A stretch of DNA of 32,293 nt from Ichthyophthirius multifiliis (Eukaryota > Ciliophora > Oligohymenophorea > Hymenostomatida): contig NW_004086137.1 in the NCBI RefSeq assembly GCF_000220395.1, positions 1 through 32,293 of the forward strand. The letters run 5' to 3'. A program made the position numbers and the translations under genes. This document shows, one piece after another, positions 13,074-24,878 of the stretch. Position 1 is the first letter of the stretch. The number at the start of each line of letters is the position of its first letter. Under the pieces are notes generated by a model. It was not told the DNA's origin and ran no database searches. It saw nothing but the letters and a program-made list of their open reading frames with translations.

Positions 13074-14229
13074 TCAATATGTTTCTTTTAAGTATTAAAA
13101 TAATCCTTGAATTCCTTTATTTTTCATAATTTCAACTGTTTCTTAATCTAAATTATTTCCTTATATTATCTAAAAAATAATTAAAATTAATAAATTTTAT
13201 AAATATATAAAATATACAAAAATTTTCAAATTTTATAAATTAGTGATTGATTTAGGAATAAGGGAAATATTATTATTTCTTAAAGTTAAACTTTATAATT
13301 TTAAACATTTATCAATCTAACATAAATAAAAATAATAAATATATTATTTTCTATATAAATATGTAATTTTTATACTTCTTCATTAATTTCTAAAATTTAA
13401 TTATCAGAAGCATCAAGTTTTTATAAATTAGGTAAATTAATTACAAAATTAATATGAGTTAATTTATTTTTAGAAATATTAAATTCAACTAAAAAATTAA
13501 GATTTTATATTTCATTACATATTTAATTATCAAATAATCCACAATTATGTAAATGCAATAAAGTTAAGTTTTTAAATTTCCTATAAAAATTAAAATTATA
13601 TTTAATTTATTTAAAAAATAAACCTATTTATGAAGGAATTCTATTTAAAGGATTTTAAGAAAGTATTAATTATTTTAAATTTTCTACATCGAAAATTTCT
13701 GGATTTAATTCTTCTATATTCTCATTTCTTAAACTTAGGAATCCCTATTATTTTGCAATTAGAAGTTTTTATTATAAACCTAAATAATTAATATATATTT
13801 ATAAATATATATTTATATTTATATATATATATTTGTTTACTCTCTTATTACTATTAACTAGTTTTTATTTATACTTTTTATTCTTATTTATCATTATTTT
13901 ATTATTATTCTTATTTATTATTTTCGTTATTACTTTCAATTTATTTATTTTGATACAATTAAAAAGCTTTATCTATTTAATCATGTGATAACCCTTTTCA
14001 TTTATTTATATAATATAAATTATTTTATTTTTTTACCTTTTTTTCTTAAAAATATCCTTTTTTCTATTTCCGGAGTTTTCTATACACTAGGCTAAGCCAA
14101 AAAACGTACAGCTATATCAATTTATTTTTATTATTCTGCTTTTTGTTTATCTTCATTATCTCTTTTCTTTTCTTCTAATTCTTTTTATTTTTTTAGCTCT
14201 TCTTCTTTTTTAGAAGCATTATTTCCCAT
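13074..14229 (-). CDS. Pex14 N-terminal domain fused to leucine-rich repeats
   Basis: Exons 14229-14037, 13993-13841, 13779-13376, 13316-13218 and 13169-13074 give about 314 residues. The N-terminus MGNNAS is a good myristoylation signal. A charged coiled stretch follows to about 35. At about 36-80 comes QIDIAVRFLAQPSVQKTPEI and then RIFLRKKGLSHDQIDKAF, matching the Pex14 N-terminal domain that binds Pex5/Pex19 at peroxisomes. A Gln-rich linker leads at about 118 into roughly six leucine-rich repeats (GFLSLRNENIEEL, LKQLILSQNPLNRIP, LTLLHLHNCGL, NISKNKLTHI, KLDASDNQI, LTLRNNNISLIP). Exons 1-3 join in phase, so the two halves appear to be one protein. Odd point: 13581-13623 looks like a 43-nt intron, but only its retention keeps the LRR frame. 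No Pex14 membrane segment is seen. Confidence 0.72.
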
Positions 14230-15298
14230 TATTATATATATTTTATTGTTTCTTTGATAATAATGAATATTATTTTAGATATTTTTCATATAAAATAAAA
14301 TAAGAATTTTTATTAATTTTTTTTTTATGATAAATAAAAAATATTAAAAGATAATATTTTTATATTTAAATAAAATAATGTTTTATTATTAATAATCAAA
14401 AAAAAAATTAAACATTATTTATTATTCTTATTATTTTTTGAATTAATAAATTTTTATTTTATAAAATTTTAATAGATAATCATATAAAAATAAAATATTT
14501 TAATATAATATTTTTAATGATTTATAAGTTTGTAATTAAATATTATTTATTTTTGTAAAAATCTTTAATTATTATTAATTTTTTTTTATTACAATAATAA
14601 AATTTTATATAGATTATTTTATTCAGAAAATAAAAAAATTTAATATTTTTTTTTTGAATAATATCCAAAAAACTAGTAATGTATACATATATATTAATAA
14701 ACTAAATATACATAGAATATATATAATATTTTTTTCTTTACAAATATCATATTTTTTATATTTATTTATTTTATTTATCTATTAATTTAAAGTAAGCTAA
14801 TAATTTAGAATTTGATTTTTAATAAAAATAACTATAAAAAATATACATTTTAAATAACTATAAAAATTATACAATTTTTATTGAGTTTTTAAAAAACAAA
14901 GAAATAAAAATAATATATTGAAAATTAAACATTTAATTTAGATTTTAAAAGTATATTGTGGCTGAACATAAACTTTTAAGGGCAATCATTTTTTAATATA
15001 AAAAACACATATTGTGATTAATAAATACACAATAAGAGTATTAATTTAACCCATAAGTAAAAAATATTGAGTAGCTAAAATATAGTTTTAGGTTATAAAT
15101 ATATATTTTATACGGTTATATATTTATTTTATAAAAGAAGAAAATCAAATATAAAAATATAATAAATTGAAAATTTTCTAAACCAATTTAAAAAAAAAAA
15201 AAAAATTAATCTAATATTAAATTTTTAGTAAACAAAATTAAAATAGAAATAAAGAAAAAAACACTAATAATATAAATACATATAAAAAAAAAAAAAAA
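14230..15298. other. Spacer with a slightly GC-richer island
   Basis: Mostly AT homopolymers. The stretch 14950-15115 is less extreme in composition and contains a perfect 7-bp inverted repeat, TATTGTG (15010-15016) and CACAATA (15028-15034), around an 11-nt loop. It has no ORF of note. Confidence 0.45.
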
Positions 15299-17225
15299 TC
15301 ACATACTAACTTAATTTTAAATATTAATAATACAAAACCCAACTTTTTTATTTTTTTCTTATTATTTTTTTTATTAAACAGCAATTTAAATATCCGCCAA
15401 ACTAACCAAAATATTATCTTTAAACTTCAAAAAACACTTTTTGATTTTCTTTTTAATAATTTAATCATATTAATCATAAATCAAGCTATTAAAATCAAAT
15501 TTTACCTTTTAAACTCTTCCATCGAATATTTAATAGTTATCTATTTCCCTATTTATGCTTAAATGACTCAATCTAAAAGGAAATTTTAAATTTCCGGAAA
15601 ATCCTGCGCTTTATTTAGCGGAAAAAACTTACATTTTCTATGTAAGTTTTAGCGTATTTTCTTTCTTTTTTAATTCCACAGCTCCTATATGTATATTACT
15701 GTTTGCTTTTTTAATAATATTCTAATATTTTCTATTATCTAGATTATTATTAAAGAAAATCTTCTTTTAATTTTAATTTTATTCTTCCTTTTTAATTCCT
15801 AAACCAGGAATTTCCATATCATTATCACTTTCGGAAGAAATGAGAAATTCGAGACTTTAATCGAATTAAAGAATTCCTTTTTTTTATTATTCTTATTAAA
15901 AACGAAGATGTTTTTTTATTTGTTAGTGTATCTATTTATTTAATTTCATTTTCAATTTTTCCAATATTAAGTCTTTTTATATCCGAATCATCTTTTTCGA
16001 ATTCTCCTTAAAGCATTTTATTATGAAAAACCTAAGCCAATTCTAACTAGCCTAAATAAAAATATTATTTTCCTATAAAATCGTAGGCTTTCAGTTCACT
16101 ATTTTTATCTTTTAAAAACCAAGAAAAATAAAGCATTTTTTTAAAATAAAAAAGCGAATTTTCATAATATTTTAATTCAGAAAAACACTCGCCTAAATTT
16201 TTATAGCATTTTAGTCTTAAAGCAAAAAATAAAGGTATTTAGGCATTATTTTTAGCCTATTTATATATTTTTATTGCTTTTTGAAAATTTTTGTTTAATT
16301 TTAAAATTTTTCCTTACATCATTTGACTTAATACAGCTATTGCCATATTTTTTTATTTCTAACTTTCGGTATTTATTTCCTAAATGATTTCATCTAATTA
16401 ATTCCTGTCCTTTATTTAGTCTAAAGCTGAATTAAGTAAAGGTATTAATTTAGTTATAGAAGATATAGATTATTCAGAAAGTTAAAAAAAAGTCTATTTT
16501 TTTATTTCAATATTCTTTTCCGCTGATAAGTTTATTATTTTTGTAGTCTTATTTGTCTCGAATTTTATATAATTTAATATATATTTAGAAACTTATATCC
16601 GATGTAAACTATATAAGTATTTCTTTTATATATTTTTCTAAAAATTGTGAAAGTCTCCATAAATATTGAATGTTTCTGATTTATTATTGGAGTCTTCCTA
16701 TTCTTCATTTTCAGTTTTTTTGACAATTTATTCTTCCGTTTCGTCGTCTTATTATTATTGAGTAAAAAATTACTTATTATCTTTTTAATAAGGAGAATTC
16801 ATTACAAATTTACTTTTTTTATTATTTTCTTGAATTTAAGTATCCTTACTTTTTTATTTATTAACACTAGAATAATATAAATCGTTTTTAAAAGGGGAAA
16901 AAAAGGCTTTTCTAGACGATTTTTAATGTTTGTTTTTTTCAGTTTTTTTAGGAATCTTTTATAAAAAATATTATGAATGATTTTCTGTAAGAGTAGTTTA
17001 TAAATGTTCTGTTAACAGAGAGTTTTCACTTTTTTTAGATTTTAAAAATAAATTCTTTATTTAAAATTGTTTTTTTGGTTAGTCTAGATTAAATATAAGA
17101 GTTTTTTCTTCGGGACTTCTAGATTAAGTTTAATTGGATTTTATATGATTTTTTAAAATAATAGAGTTGGTTTTGCGGGATGTATATAATATCATTATTT
17201 TTAGTCTTTTTTAAATATTATCCAT
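15299..17225 (-). CDS. TPR-like repeat protein with disordered N-terminus
   Basis: Exons 17225-15904 and 15854-15299, with a 49-nt intron 15855-15903 (GTTTTT..TTAAAG), give 625 residues ending at TGA (15299-15301). Residues 1 to about 240 are Ser/Lys/Gln/Asn-rich and probably disordered. The middle (about 260-430) is helical with tetratricopeptide-like pairs: KILKLNKNFQKAIKIYKQAK, LRLKCYKNLGECFSELKYYE and YDFIGKQYFYLGQLELAQVF. The tail has FRLSHLSINREIDNY and an ILVSLADIQIAVQQ segment. TPR proteins are scaffolds; no partner can be named. Codon use includes more TCG, GCG and CTG than its neighbours. Without the intron the frame breaks, which supports the model. Confidence 0.72.
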
Positions 17226-17529
17226 ATTATATTTAATAATTTTATTTTTATTTTAAATTAAATATTATTTTAAAATAAACATTTATAAATAAAAATTATT
17301 TTTTATAAATTAATGAATTTAGAAAAATAATTGAGTTTTATTTTTAGTTTTTAGATTGTTTATTAATTTATTATAATAAGAAAAACATAAAAAAATGAAA
17401 AAAAAATCTTTAATTTATCAATTATTACCTATATATATATAAATATATATATAGATATATATATATATATATATATTTATATATTTATACTTATATTTAT
17501 ATATATTTGTAAAAAAATAAATATTACTT
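17226..17529. other. Intergenic spacer with TA repeats
   Basis: About 300 nt between two minus-strand genes, with a (TA)n stretch near 17430-17490. No gene or motif seen. Confidence 0.6.
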
Positions 17530-19237
17530 TCAAATTAATTTTTTATATGTTATTACTATAATTTTGTATTGTTATCTTTTAAAATATTAAAAAAAAATTA
17601 AATTTAAATTTATAATTACATTTCTAATAATCAATATACCAATAATCATCTTCTTAATCATCTTTTTTTAAGCTTTACAATATTTTTATTATTTATTTGA
17701 ACTTTAATACTTTTCTTCATTTCCATCTTAAGTAATAAAGCTTTTATATACACTTTTATTATTATTAGTATATTTATTAAAAGCGTTTTTGACTTCCTTT
17801 TTTAAAAGAATAAAAAAATATTTATATTTAAATACTTATAACTTATTTAGAAAAGATTTAGCCTCCTATAAATCTATTTCTAGTTATTTAATTTTAAAAT
17901 CTTAAGATGTTTCTATATAATTTTTTTCTTTTTCTAACAATATATTATACTATTATTATAATTAAAAATTTATAATTTAATATTCTTCTTATTAAATTTA
18001 AAAAGATTGTATTTGTAAAAATTATTATTCTTTTTACTCTAATAATTCTTCATTTTTCATTTTTTCATTTTCTAATTATTGTTTTATTTATTATTTTTCT
18101 TTTTCAACTATTATTTTTTATTATACAGCATATTCAAGCTATTATTTTATTTCTTATTATATTTTCTTTAATTTAAAATATATATAGGTATAAATATGAA
18201 ATATTAATTTTAATTTTGATTTATTTTTAATTAATTTATTTTAAAAATCAAATTAAATAAAATAAAATAAAAAAAAATAAATATTTATAAATAATAATAA
18301 ATAAAAAAATTAATGTAAATAGAATACACTAAAAAATAAAAAAAATTGTAATATATAAATAAATAGATATATATATACATAAATAAATATATTTATATAT
18401 ATATATATAGTATAATTATATTTTTATATACATTTAAATTTTTAAATATAAAAAATATACTTATTATATAGTAGTTTATTCACAATTCTATATTTAGTTT
18501 ATTTATTATGTTTTTTTAAGATCATTTATTAATTATTATTTTCCTTAATCTTCTTCTTCTAAAAATTTATTTAAATCAAATATTGCTTGCTTTTATTTTT
18601 TATTATATTTTTATTTTTTTTTTTTTCTTTACTTCAGCTTATTATATTCTTTCTTATAAATAATCTATAATATCCTCTTAATTTTCTGGAAAAGGTTTCA
18701 TTTCTTATAATCTATATATTCTCTATGTTTTTTTTTTTATTTTTACTTATAAAAAATATATATATAAAAAATATATATATATTTTTTACTTCATTTCTTT
18801 CTCTATATATTCTTTATTTCTCAGATATAATGCTCTATTCTTATTAGTCCTTAAATAATAAAATAATATATAATTTATTTTTTTAATATTGAATTATTAT
18901 TTTAATTTAATATATAAAGTCAATCGTATTCTTATATATTGTATTTTTATTTTAAATTTTTTTAATATAATCTCTATATAATTTTTCATATTTAGGAAAA
19001 TCAAATTTTATTATAAAAATATAATTAAATGCATTTTGCTTATTTTTTTTTTATTATTTATGAAAAATTGAATACTTCTTAATTTTAAGTAAACTCATTT
19101 AAATTATCTTATTATATTTAATCTTAGTTTTATTTTAAATCTTCATTTTCAATTTAATATAAAAAGCCATTTTAATTTTAATTGAATAGATTATTTTATT
19201 GGTTTCTATTCTTATGATTATCTTCATCTTCAATCAT
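17530..19237 (-). CDS. Coiled-coil protein of unknown function, eight exons
   Basis: Exons 19237-19076, 19038-18790, 18722-18633, 18589-18461, 18165-17836, 17796-17711, 17672-17620 and 17555-17530 join in frame to 374 residues. Introns are 37, 67, 43, 295, 39, 38 and 64 nt. The N-terminus MIEDEDNHKNRNQ is acidic and Asn/Gln-rich. The middle has FDFPKYEKLYRDYIKKI and MKPFPENQEDIIDYLQER. From about residue 210 a long Glu/Lys/Gln helix (EYAVQQKIIVEKEKQQIKQQ and onward) predicts a coiled coil. The C-terminus is acidic (KKDDQEDDYWYIDYQK). The 295-nt intron 4 is the weakest junction; if it is wrong, this would be two genes. I recognise no family. Confidence 0.62.
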
Positions 19238-20416
19238 TTTGAAATGATATTTTTTTAATATTTAAATATAAAAAATTGAAATTTATAAATTACAAAATTA
19301 TAATATGATTATTAAAAAAATATTATATTAATAGTTATTAAATATTAATAAAAAAAATATTCATATTAAATTTATTTTTAAAATTAAATTAAATTCTATT
19401 ATGTTTTCATTTATATATTTAATAAATAATTTATTAATTAAAATAAAAAAAATATATTTAATTAATTTATAAAAACAAATATAATTTTATTACAAATTTT
19501 CTTAAATACAAATATAAAATTCTTATAAAAATTAATAAAAATCAAACTTATAAGCAATAAAAAGTATATAATAATTTTAAATTTATTTCTCAATATAAAA
19601 AACCATAACTTACGATTTAAAAATAATAGATTATTCATAAGCAAACAAAAAATTAATACTTTTATAAACAAAAAGAATAATAAAATATTTAATAATAAAC
19701 ATAAAAGTATATTAAATTTATATATTTAATAATTTTGATAATAAAATTAATAAAAACATTATATATATTAATACAAATATATATATTACTTATTATTATT
19801 GATTATTTTATGATTATTTTAAAAAAAAATAATCAAAAAAAAAGAACATAATTAAATTTTTCATACCTTTTTTTTATAATAAATAAAAATACAGGAAAAT
19901 ACAAAAATATACTATGTTAAAAAATAATATATTTATTAAAAAACAAATATATACAAACGTAATATAAATTAAGTTTATGTTCCCACTCCTTGATAATAAT
20001 GTTAAATATAATTTAATTAAATACATTCTAGAATTTTATAAATTGTTTAAAAATTAAATTAGATTTTTTGAAGATATATCTTTTAAATACGAAATAAATT
20101 TTATATATATTCTTAGAAAATTTATATACGATAAATAATATTTTGACGTAAAATATTAATTTATATATTCCTAAAATTATTATGAAAAAAAAAAATATAA
20201 TGAATAAATTGAAAATGAAATAGCATGAAGCTGATATTTATTTTAGATACTTAAGATGATAAAATTATGAATTTTCATTAATTTTTAGAGAATTTTAAAA
20301 TTTATATATATATTAAATATATAATAAATTTTATTTTTTTTTTAAAAAAAAAATATTAAGAAATACAAATTTTTAATAAATAAATTCTTTAGTTATTATT
20401 AATAACTAAAAAAAAA
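19238..20416. other. Spacer between two minus-strand genes, with one possible small plus-strand gene
   Basis: The region 19240-19970 is AT-rich and has open frames on both strands under the one-stop code, none convincing. The only part with coding-like codons is 19977-20228, listed separately. Confidence 0.4.
19977..20228 (+). CDS. Possible small protein, 83 residues
   Basis: ORF in the ciliate code from ATG 19977 to TGA 20226-20228. It begins MFPLLDNNVKYNLIKY and continues with FFEDISFKYEINFIYILRKF, rich in aromatic and charged residues with a Lys/Glu/Asn tail. It uses CCA, CTC, GAC and GTA codons that stand out from the flanks. With only one stop codon, an ORF of this length can occur by chance, so the call rests on composition alone. 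No family recognised. It could be one exon of a larger gene. Confidence 0.3.
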
Positions 20417-21342
20417 TCAAAAATTTAATAAATCATCAAAATTCGATTTTTTTTTATTTTATGCCTATTATTAATTAGGTAAATCGAAAATATTATCATT
20501 TTAAAAATTTGACTTAGCATTTCCAAATTAATTATGTTAATTATTATTTTATTATTTTGTTAAAATATCAAAATCGTCTAAAAGATTAAAATTCTATAAA
20601 AAAGAATTTAATTATGAAAAAAAAAAAAAATTATAAATAAAATACATTAGAATTAGTTTATATTGGCTATTATGATTAAAGTTTAGAATTATTATTTTTA
20701 TCATTTTATGGTTATGGATTTTAAATTGGTAAAACTACAGATGATTTAGAAAATTATTTATATTATTATTAAACATTTTTTTAACTTTATATATTTTCTA
20801 AAGAAGTTTCTTTTAAATAATAAACAAAATATGAATAAAACAAAAATAAAAAAATAAATATAATATATATATATGCATATAAATATATAAAATATATATA
20901 TATATATATTTATATATATTATAATATATATATTTATCTATTTATATTTTAATATATATAATTATTTTACATTTTGTATTTTTATTCCATGAAATTCTTT
21001 AAGCTTTTATTAAAATTTTATTTTCAAATATTGGTATTTTATTTATATTTGTATTTAAATCTACCCATACTTTATTATTTTATATTTTCTATCTATATCT
21101 AAATATATATTATCCTTAAACTGGGAAATTTTCAACTATATCTGTATACGATATATCTTCTATATTTTTCTAAATTCTATTTTTTTTAAATTATAATTTA
21201 TTTATTTTTAAAAAAATAAAATTATAAATCATTTTCAAAATTTTTTATTTTTATACCCAAACGCATTAGGTTAATTAATATCATCTAAATCATCTTATAT
21301 TATATAGAAAATCATTGTAAATGCAGCTTTAGAAGAAGACAT
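20417..21342 (-). CDS. DIX-like domain protein with adaptor-type C-terminal motifs
   Basis: Exons 21342-21257, 21176-20971, 20809-20646 and 20593-20417 join without error to 210 residues; introns are 80, 161 and 52 nt. The first ~95 residues resemble a DIX domain. MIFYIIQDDLDDINQ is strand 1, DISYTDIVENFPVQGQYIFR fits the helix and FK-type strand seen in Dishevelled and Axin, and KVWVDL followed by KIPIFENKILIKAQRI fits the last strands. DIX domains polymerise head to tail to build signalling or polarity clusters. A Gln/Asn/Pro linker follows, then two acidic-hydrophobic motifs, NLLDDFDIL and the terminal SNFDDLLNF, which look like clathrin-box or adaptor-ear ligands. The DIX assignment is by eye and should be treated as a good hypothesis. 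Confidence 0.55.
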
Positions 21343-21805
21343 TTTTATTTTATAAATTTATATATTTAAATAAAATATTTTTTTAATTTTATTTATTTAT
21401 TTTTCTTAAATTTTTTATATAAAATATACAAAAATTATACTATATACAATAATAATTATATTCAATCATAATTTTCATACTTTAATAATTTTTTTTTTTT
21501 TAATATTTATTTATAAACAAAACCTAAAAATAAAAATAAAAATATATAAATTAATCTATTTTATATTAAAAAATATAATAAAAAAAAACATTATATAAAC
21601 TTATATAAAAAAATAAAAATTCTAATATTAAAATTTAAAATTAACTATTAATTTATATTATAAATCAATAATAATAATAATATATTTATATAAATATATA
21701 TATATTTTTTATAATATTTATTATTTATTTATAATTTTTAAAAATAAAATTATTTTAATATTATTTAAAATTAATAATAAAAAAAAATACTAAATAAAAC
21801 AAATA
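21343..21805. other. Intergenic spacer
   Basis: AT-rich gap of about 460 nt between two minus-strand genes. No ORF or motif of note. Confidence 0.6.
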
Positions 21806-23304
21806 TCAATCATCTTCTTATCCAAACTAAGTATCAAAAGCCCAAAGTCCAACTTTTTTTTCCGAAACAAATTCTTCTTCATCTTTCCATTTCTAATATT
21901 ATTCTGGTAAATTAACATTCTCATTTAACCTAATAAGTCCTTTTTAGATAAGCTTAAAATTAACACTTTAATTAATATCATTAACTCCTTATTTAGTCAC
22001 TACAGCAAATTTAGTTCCATTATTATCTTAATAAACATACTAAAAGTCCATTTTTTGTTCCCAAACTAAATCTTTGAAGCTTTCATCGCTTTCAACTGCC
22101 AATGAGTGTTTATCTGGAAGTCCTTAACAATAAGCAAGTCCTAATTTAACAGCAAAAGGTGGTATATTAATCCATTTTTCTGGCATTTTGCACATATCTT
22201 CTACATTAATCTTATCATAGAATCCATAATCAATAAAGAAGACCTCATATTTGCTTCCTTAAAGCCTTCTAATGACCTTTCCTCTATAGAATTTTTCATC
22301 TCCTGAAAAAACGCCTACAAAAGGAGTACCTGAAGAAACCGGATCTTTTAATTTTGGGAAAGCATCAAAGTCAAAATCATCTAATTCATTTTCGATTTTA
22401 TCTAAATCTTTGATTCTCTATACATCATGTACATAGAATTCATCAGTAGAGATAATTTCTGTCACTTTAGTAGTTATTTTTCCAGAAATATTTTAAATTT
22501 AATAATCTGAATATTCTCCAGCATTTTGATTTCTTAAAATATCTATATTTAACTTCTAAGAACTAAAAATACCTTTTTTTATTCCTTAGCTATTTTCTCT
22601 AAATCTTCATATTCTTATTATTACTTACTTTTTCCAAATGAAAAACATAAACCTTCTTAAAGCATAGAATTTGCAAAACTAGTCTTATTTAAAAATATCT
22701 AAGCATGAAATTTACCTTTAGAGTCTATTTTTTCCAATTTTATTTCAACATCCCTTTATAGGAGATTCTTTTTGGAAAAATTTAAAGCAGCATTTGCCCA
22801 GGTAGTATATTCGGCTATATTACTGTCTGGAGGAACACATCTTATACCACTTAAAAGTAATAATATGTGACAAGCTTATTCATTTATTCGGACTTTAAAA
22901 AGACTTCCGCTTATTATTAATTCAACTACACCGGTTAATTTTGGAGTTCTTTTTATATATAAATATTAATTATTTATTATTCATTATGTTAGTATTTTTT
23001 ATTTTGATTATTATTTTAATGTATATATATATTAGAATATTTTTAATTTTTACGAATTCAAGAATGTATAAGCTTCATTTAATTTCTATTTATTTTTAAC
23101 CCTTGAGTAATCGTTAAATAAATGAATAGGAGCTTGTTTAGAAGAATGTATTTGTTTTAATTTTTTCTTAGCTTCTTCTTCAGCTTATGTATATTCTTGA
23201 TAAAATTGAGATTTTTCATCGTCTGTTCTTGCAGGATTTAATAAGGCGTATCCTTCTTAAAGGATTAATTTCTATACATAATAAAATATATATAAATATA
23301 TATA

Positions 23305-23339
<35 letters not shown>

Positions 23340-23763
23340 TTATATATTTATATATTTATATATTTATATATTTAATTTTATATTATATTACATTTATATT
23401 TGTATCTTACAAAAATACAGTAGCAAAATTCATTTATTTATTTTAAGCTTCATTTTCTTCTTCCCATGCTTTTTATATTTTAACCATTTTTTCATATTCA
23501 AATATTACATCTACTTTTTAACCAATTAATTTCTTTCTTAAAAATTCTTTACTTTCATATGCCCAAGGTTTATGAGGACGTTCTTAAGTACCTAATTAGG
23601 GAGCACGTACGTTTACTAAAAAAAATCGTGCTACGTTTTTTGTTTTTAATGATTAGATTGTTAAAGAATCTCCAGAATGTACTTCTAGAACTTCGCCTAT
23701 GAATTCTATATTTTTTACTTTTAAATCTTTATTTGTTTTTTTATCTCTCTCTTGTTTTTCCAT
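21806..23763 (-). CDS. Tudor staphylococcal-nuclease protein (TSN/SND1-like), short form
   Basis: RNA-binding and regulatory protein of the Tudor-SN family. Exons 23763-23392, 23271-23054 and 22948-21806; introns are 120 nt (TA-rich) and 105 nt. The product is about 577 residues. It begins at the unit matching animal SN3 (EVLEVHSGDSLTI, FLRKKLIGQKVDV, ILQEGYALLNPARTDDEK). SN4 follows (TGVVELIISGSLFKVRI, LLLLSGIRCVPPDS, EYEDLEKIAKEQKKG). Then comes a Tudor core (FVGVFSGDEKFYRGKVIRRL, SKYEVFFIDYG) and the split SN5 half ending DTQFGQEDD. SN1 and SN2 are absent. The joined exons are one base short of a whole number of codons. The break maps to an A7 run (T7 on plus, 22574-22580) inside the conserved AKEQKKGIF stretch; eight A restores the frame. 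An assembly error is the simplest reading. Confidence 0.87.
23280..23380. repeat. TA-rich repeat in TSN intron 1
   Basis: Irregular TATA/TATTTA repeats filling most of the 120-nt intron 23272-23391. The plus-strand ORF 23187-23375 that runs through it is an artefact. Confidence 0.8.
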
Positions 23764-24457
23764 TTTTCCCAATTAATATATATATATATGTTTTTTATTT
23801 ATTTTTACTAGCTTTTTTAATATATATTATTTTTAATTTTAATTGAAAAAAATCTTTTAAATTAAATTCTTTGCGCGTGGTTTTAATTTATTAAATATAA
23901 AAATAAAAAAGATTTTTTTTTTTTCGGTTCTTTTTTTTTAGAAATTAAAATAAAGATTTATAAATAAAAACATATAATAAAAAAATATGAAAATATTTAA
24001 AAATTTATATATATTAAAAATATTATATTTGTAAACATTAAATGGAAAAAAAATATTAAATTTAAAGTATTAAAAAAAAATAGCAAAATATATTAAATGA
24101 AACATACATTTATAAAATAATAAATATTATTATATTTCAAAATTTTAATATATAAATATTATTGTAAATCAATATTTTATATATAAATATAAAAATAAAT
24201 ATAAATAATATGTATATCTATTAAATATATAATGATTATTTTTTTAATATTTATAAAATTTTTAAAAATATTTTTTTTTTTATAATACAATAAACTTTAT
24301 TTAATTAATTAATTATTATATTTAAAAATTATATTAAAATGCATAATTTAATAAAAAAATATAATATGAATATGTTTAAAATTATATATTATATTTTTAC
24401 TATTATTTTATAAATTTTTTAAAAAAAATAATATAATAAGTTTATACATAAATAATA

Positions 24458-24497
<40 letters not shown>

Positions 24498-24878
24498 ATA
24501 TATATATATAAATATATAAAAATATTTATATTTATATATATTTTTTGAATTCATTTTTATTATAAATAAAATATTATTTTTATATTAAAAAAATTATTAT
24601 ATTTTTATTTTATTTTTATATTAAAAAATTTATTTTATTATAGTCGTAAAAATAAAATTTAATATTATTTTTATATATAATATATATTTATTAATTTTAA
24701 CTGTTCAATTTTTTTTTTAGAATTATATTTATAGACTATTAAAAAATTAAAAATTTTTACTTTTATAAATAATATATATATATATTTTTAACATAACTGA
24801 ATTTAATTTTTTTTTTTTAAATAAATTAAATTAAATAAATAAATATTTATATTATTTCTAATAATATTTTTAACTTTT
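23764..24878. other. Intergenic spacer
   Basis: Upstream of the TSN gene. AT-rich with a (TA)n block at about 24459-24510. I looked here for the missing SN1-SN2 repeats and saw no such motifs. A short GC-bearing patch (CTTTGCGCGTGG, 23870-23881) lies about 110 nt upstream of the TSN start and may belong to the promoter or 5' UTR. Confidence 0.5.
24459..24510. repeat. (TA)n microsatellite
   Basis: TA repeat with a single TT interruption, intergenic. Confidence 0.85.

Noticed and set aside
15509..15528. Possible 20-nt intron near the end of the TPR-like gene
   Set aside because: It is much shorter than the other introns here, and the retained reading stays coding-like to the TGA.
15870..15903. 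Suspected frameshift in the TPR-like gene at an A8 run
   Set aside because: A 49-nt GT..AG intron at 15855-15903 restores the frame exactly, so no error is needed.
19462..19671. Minus-strand ORF of 69 residues, F/I/L-rich
   Set aside because: It has low-complexity AT composition, no domain and no splice partner; the opposite strand is equally open.
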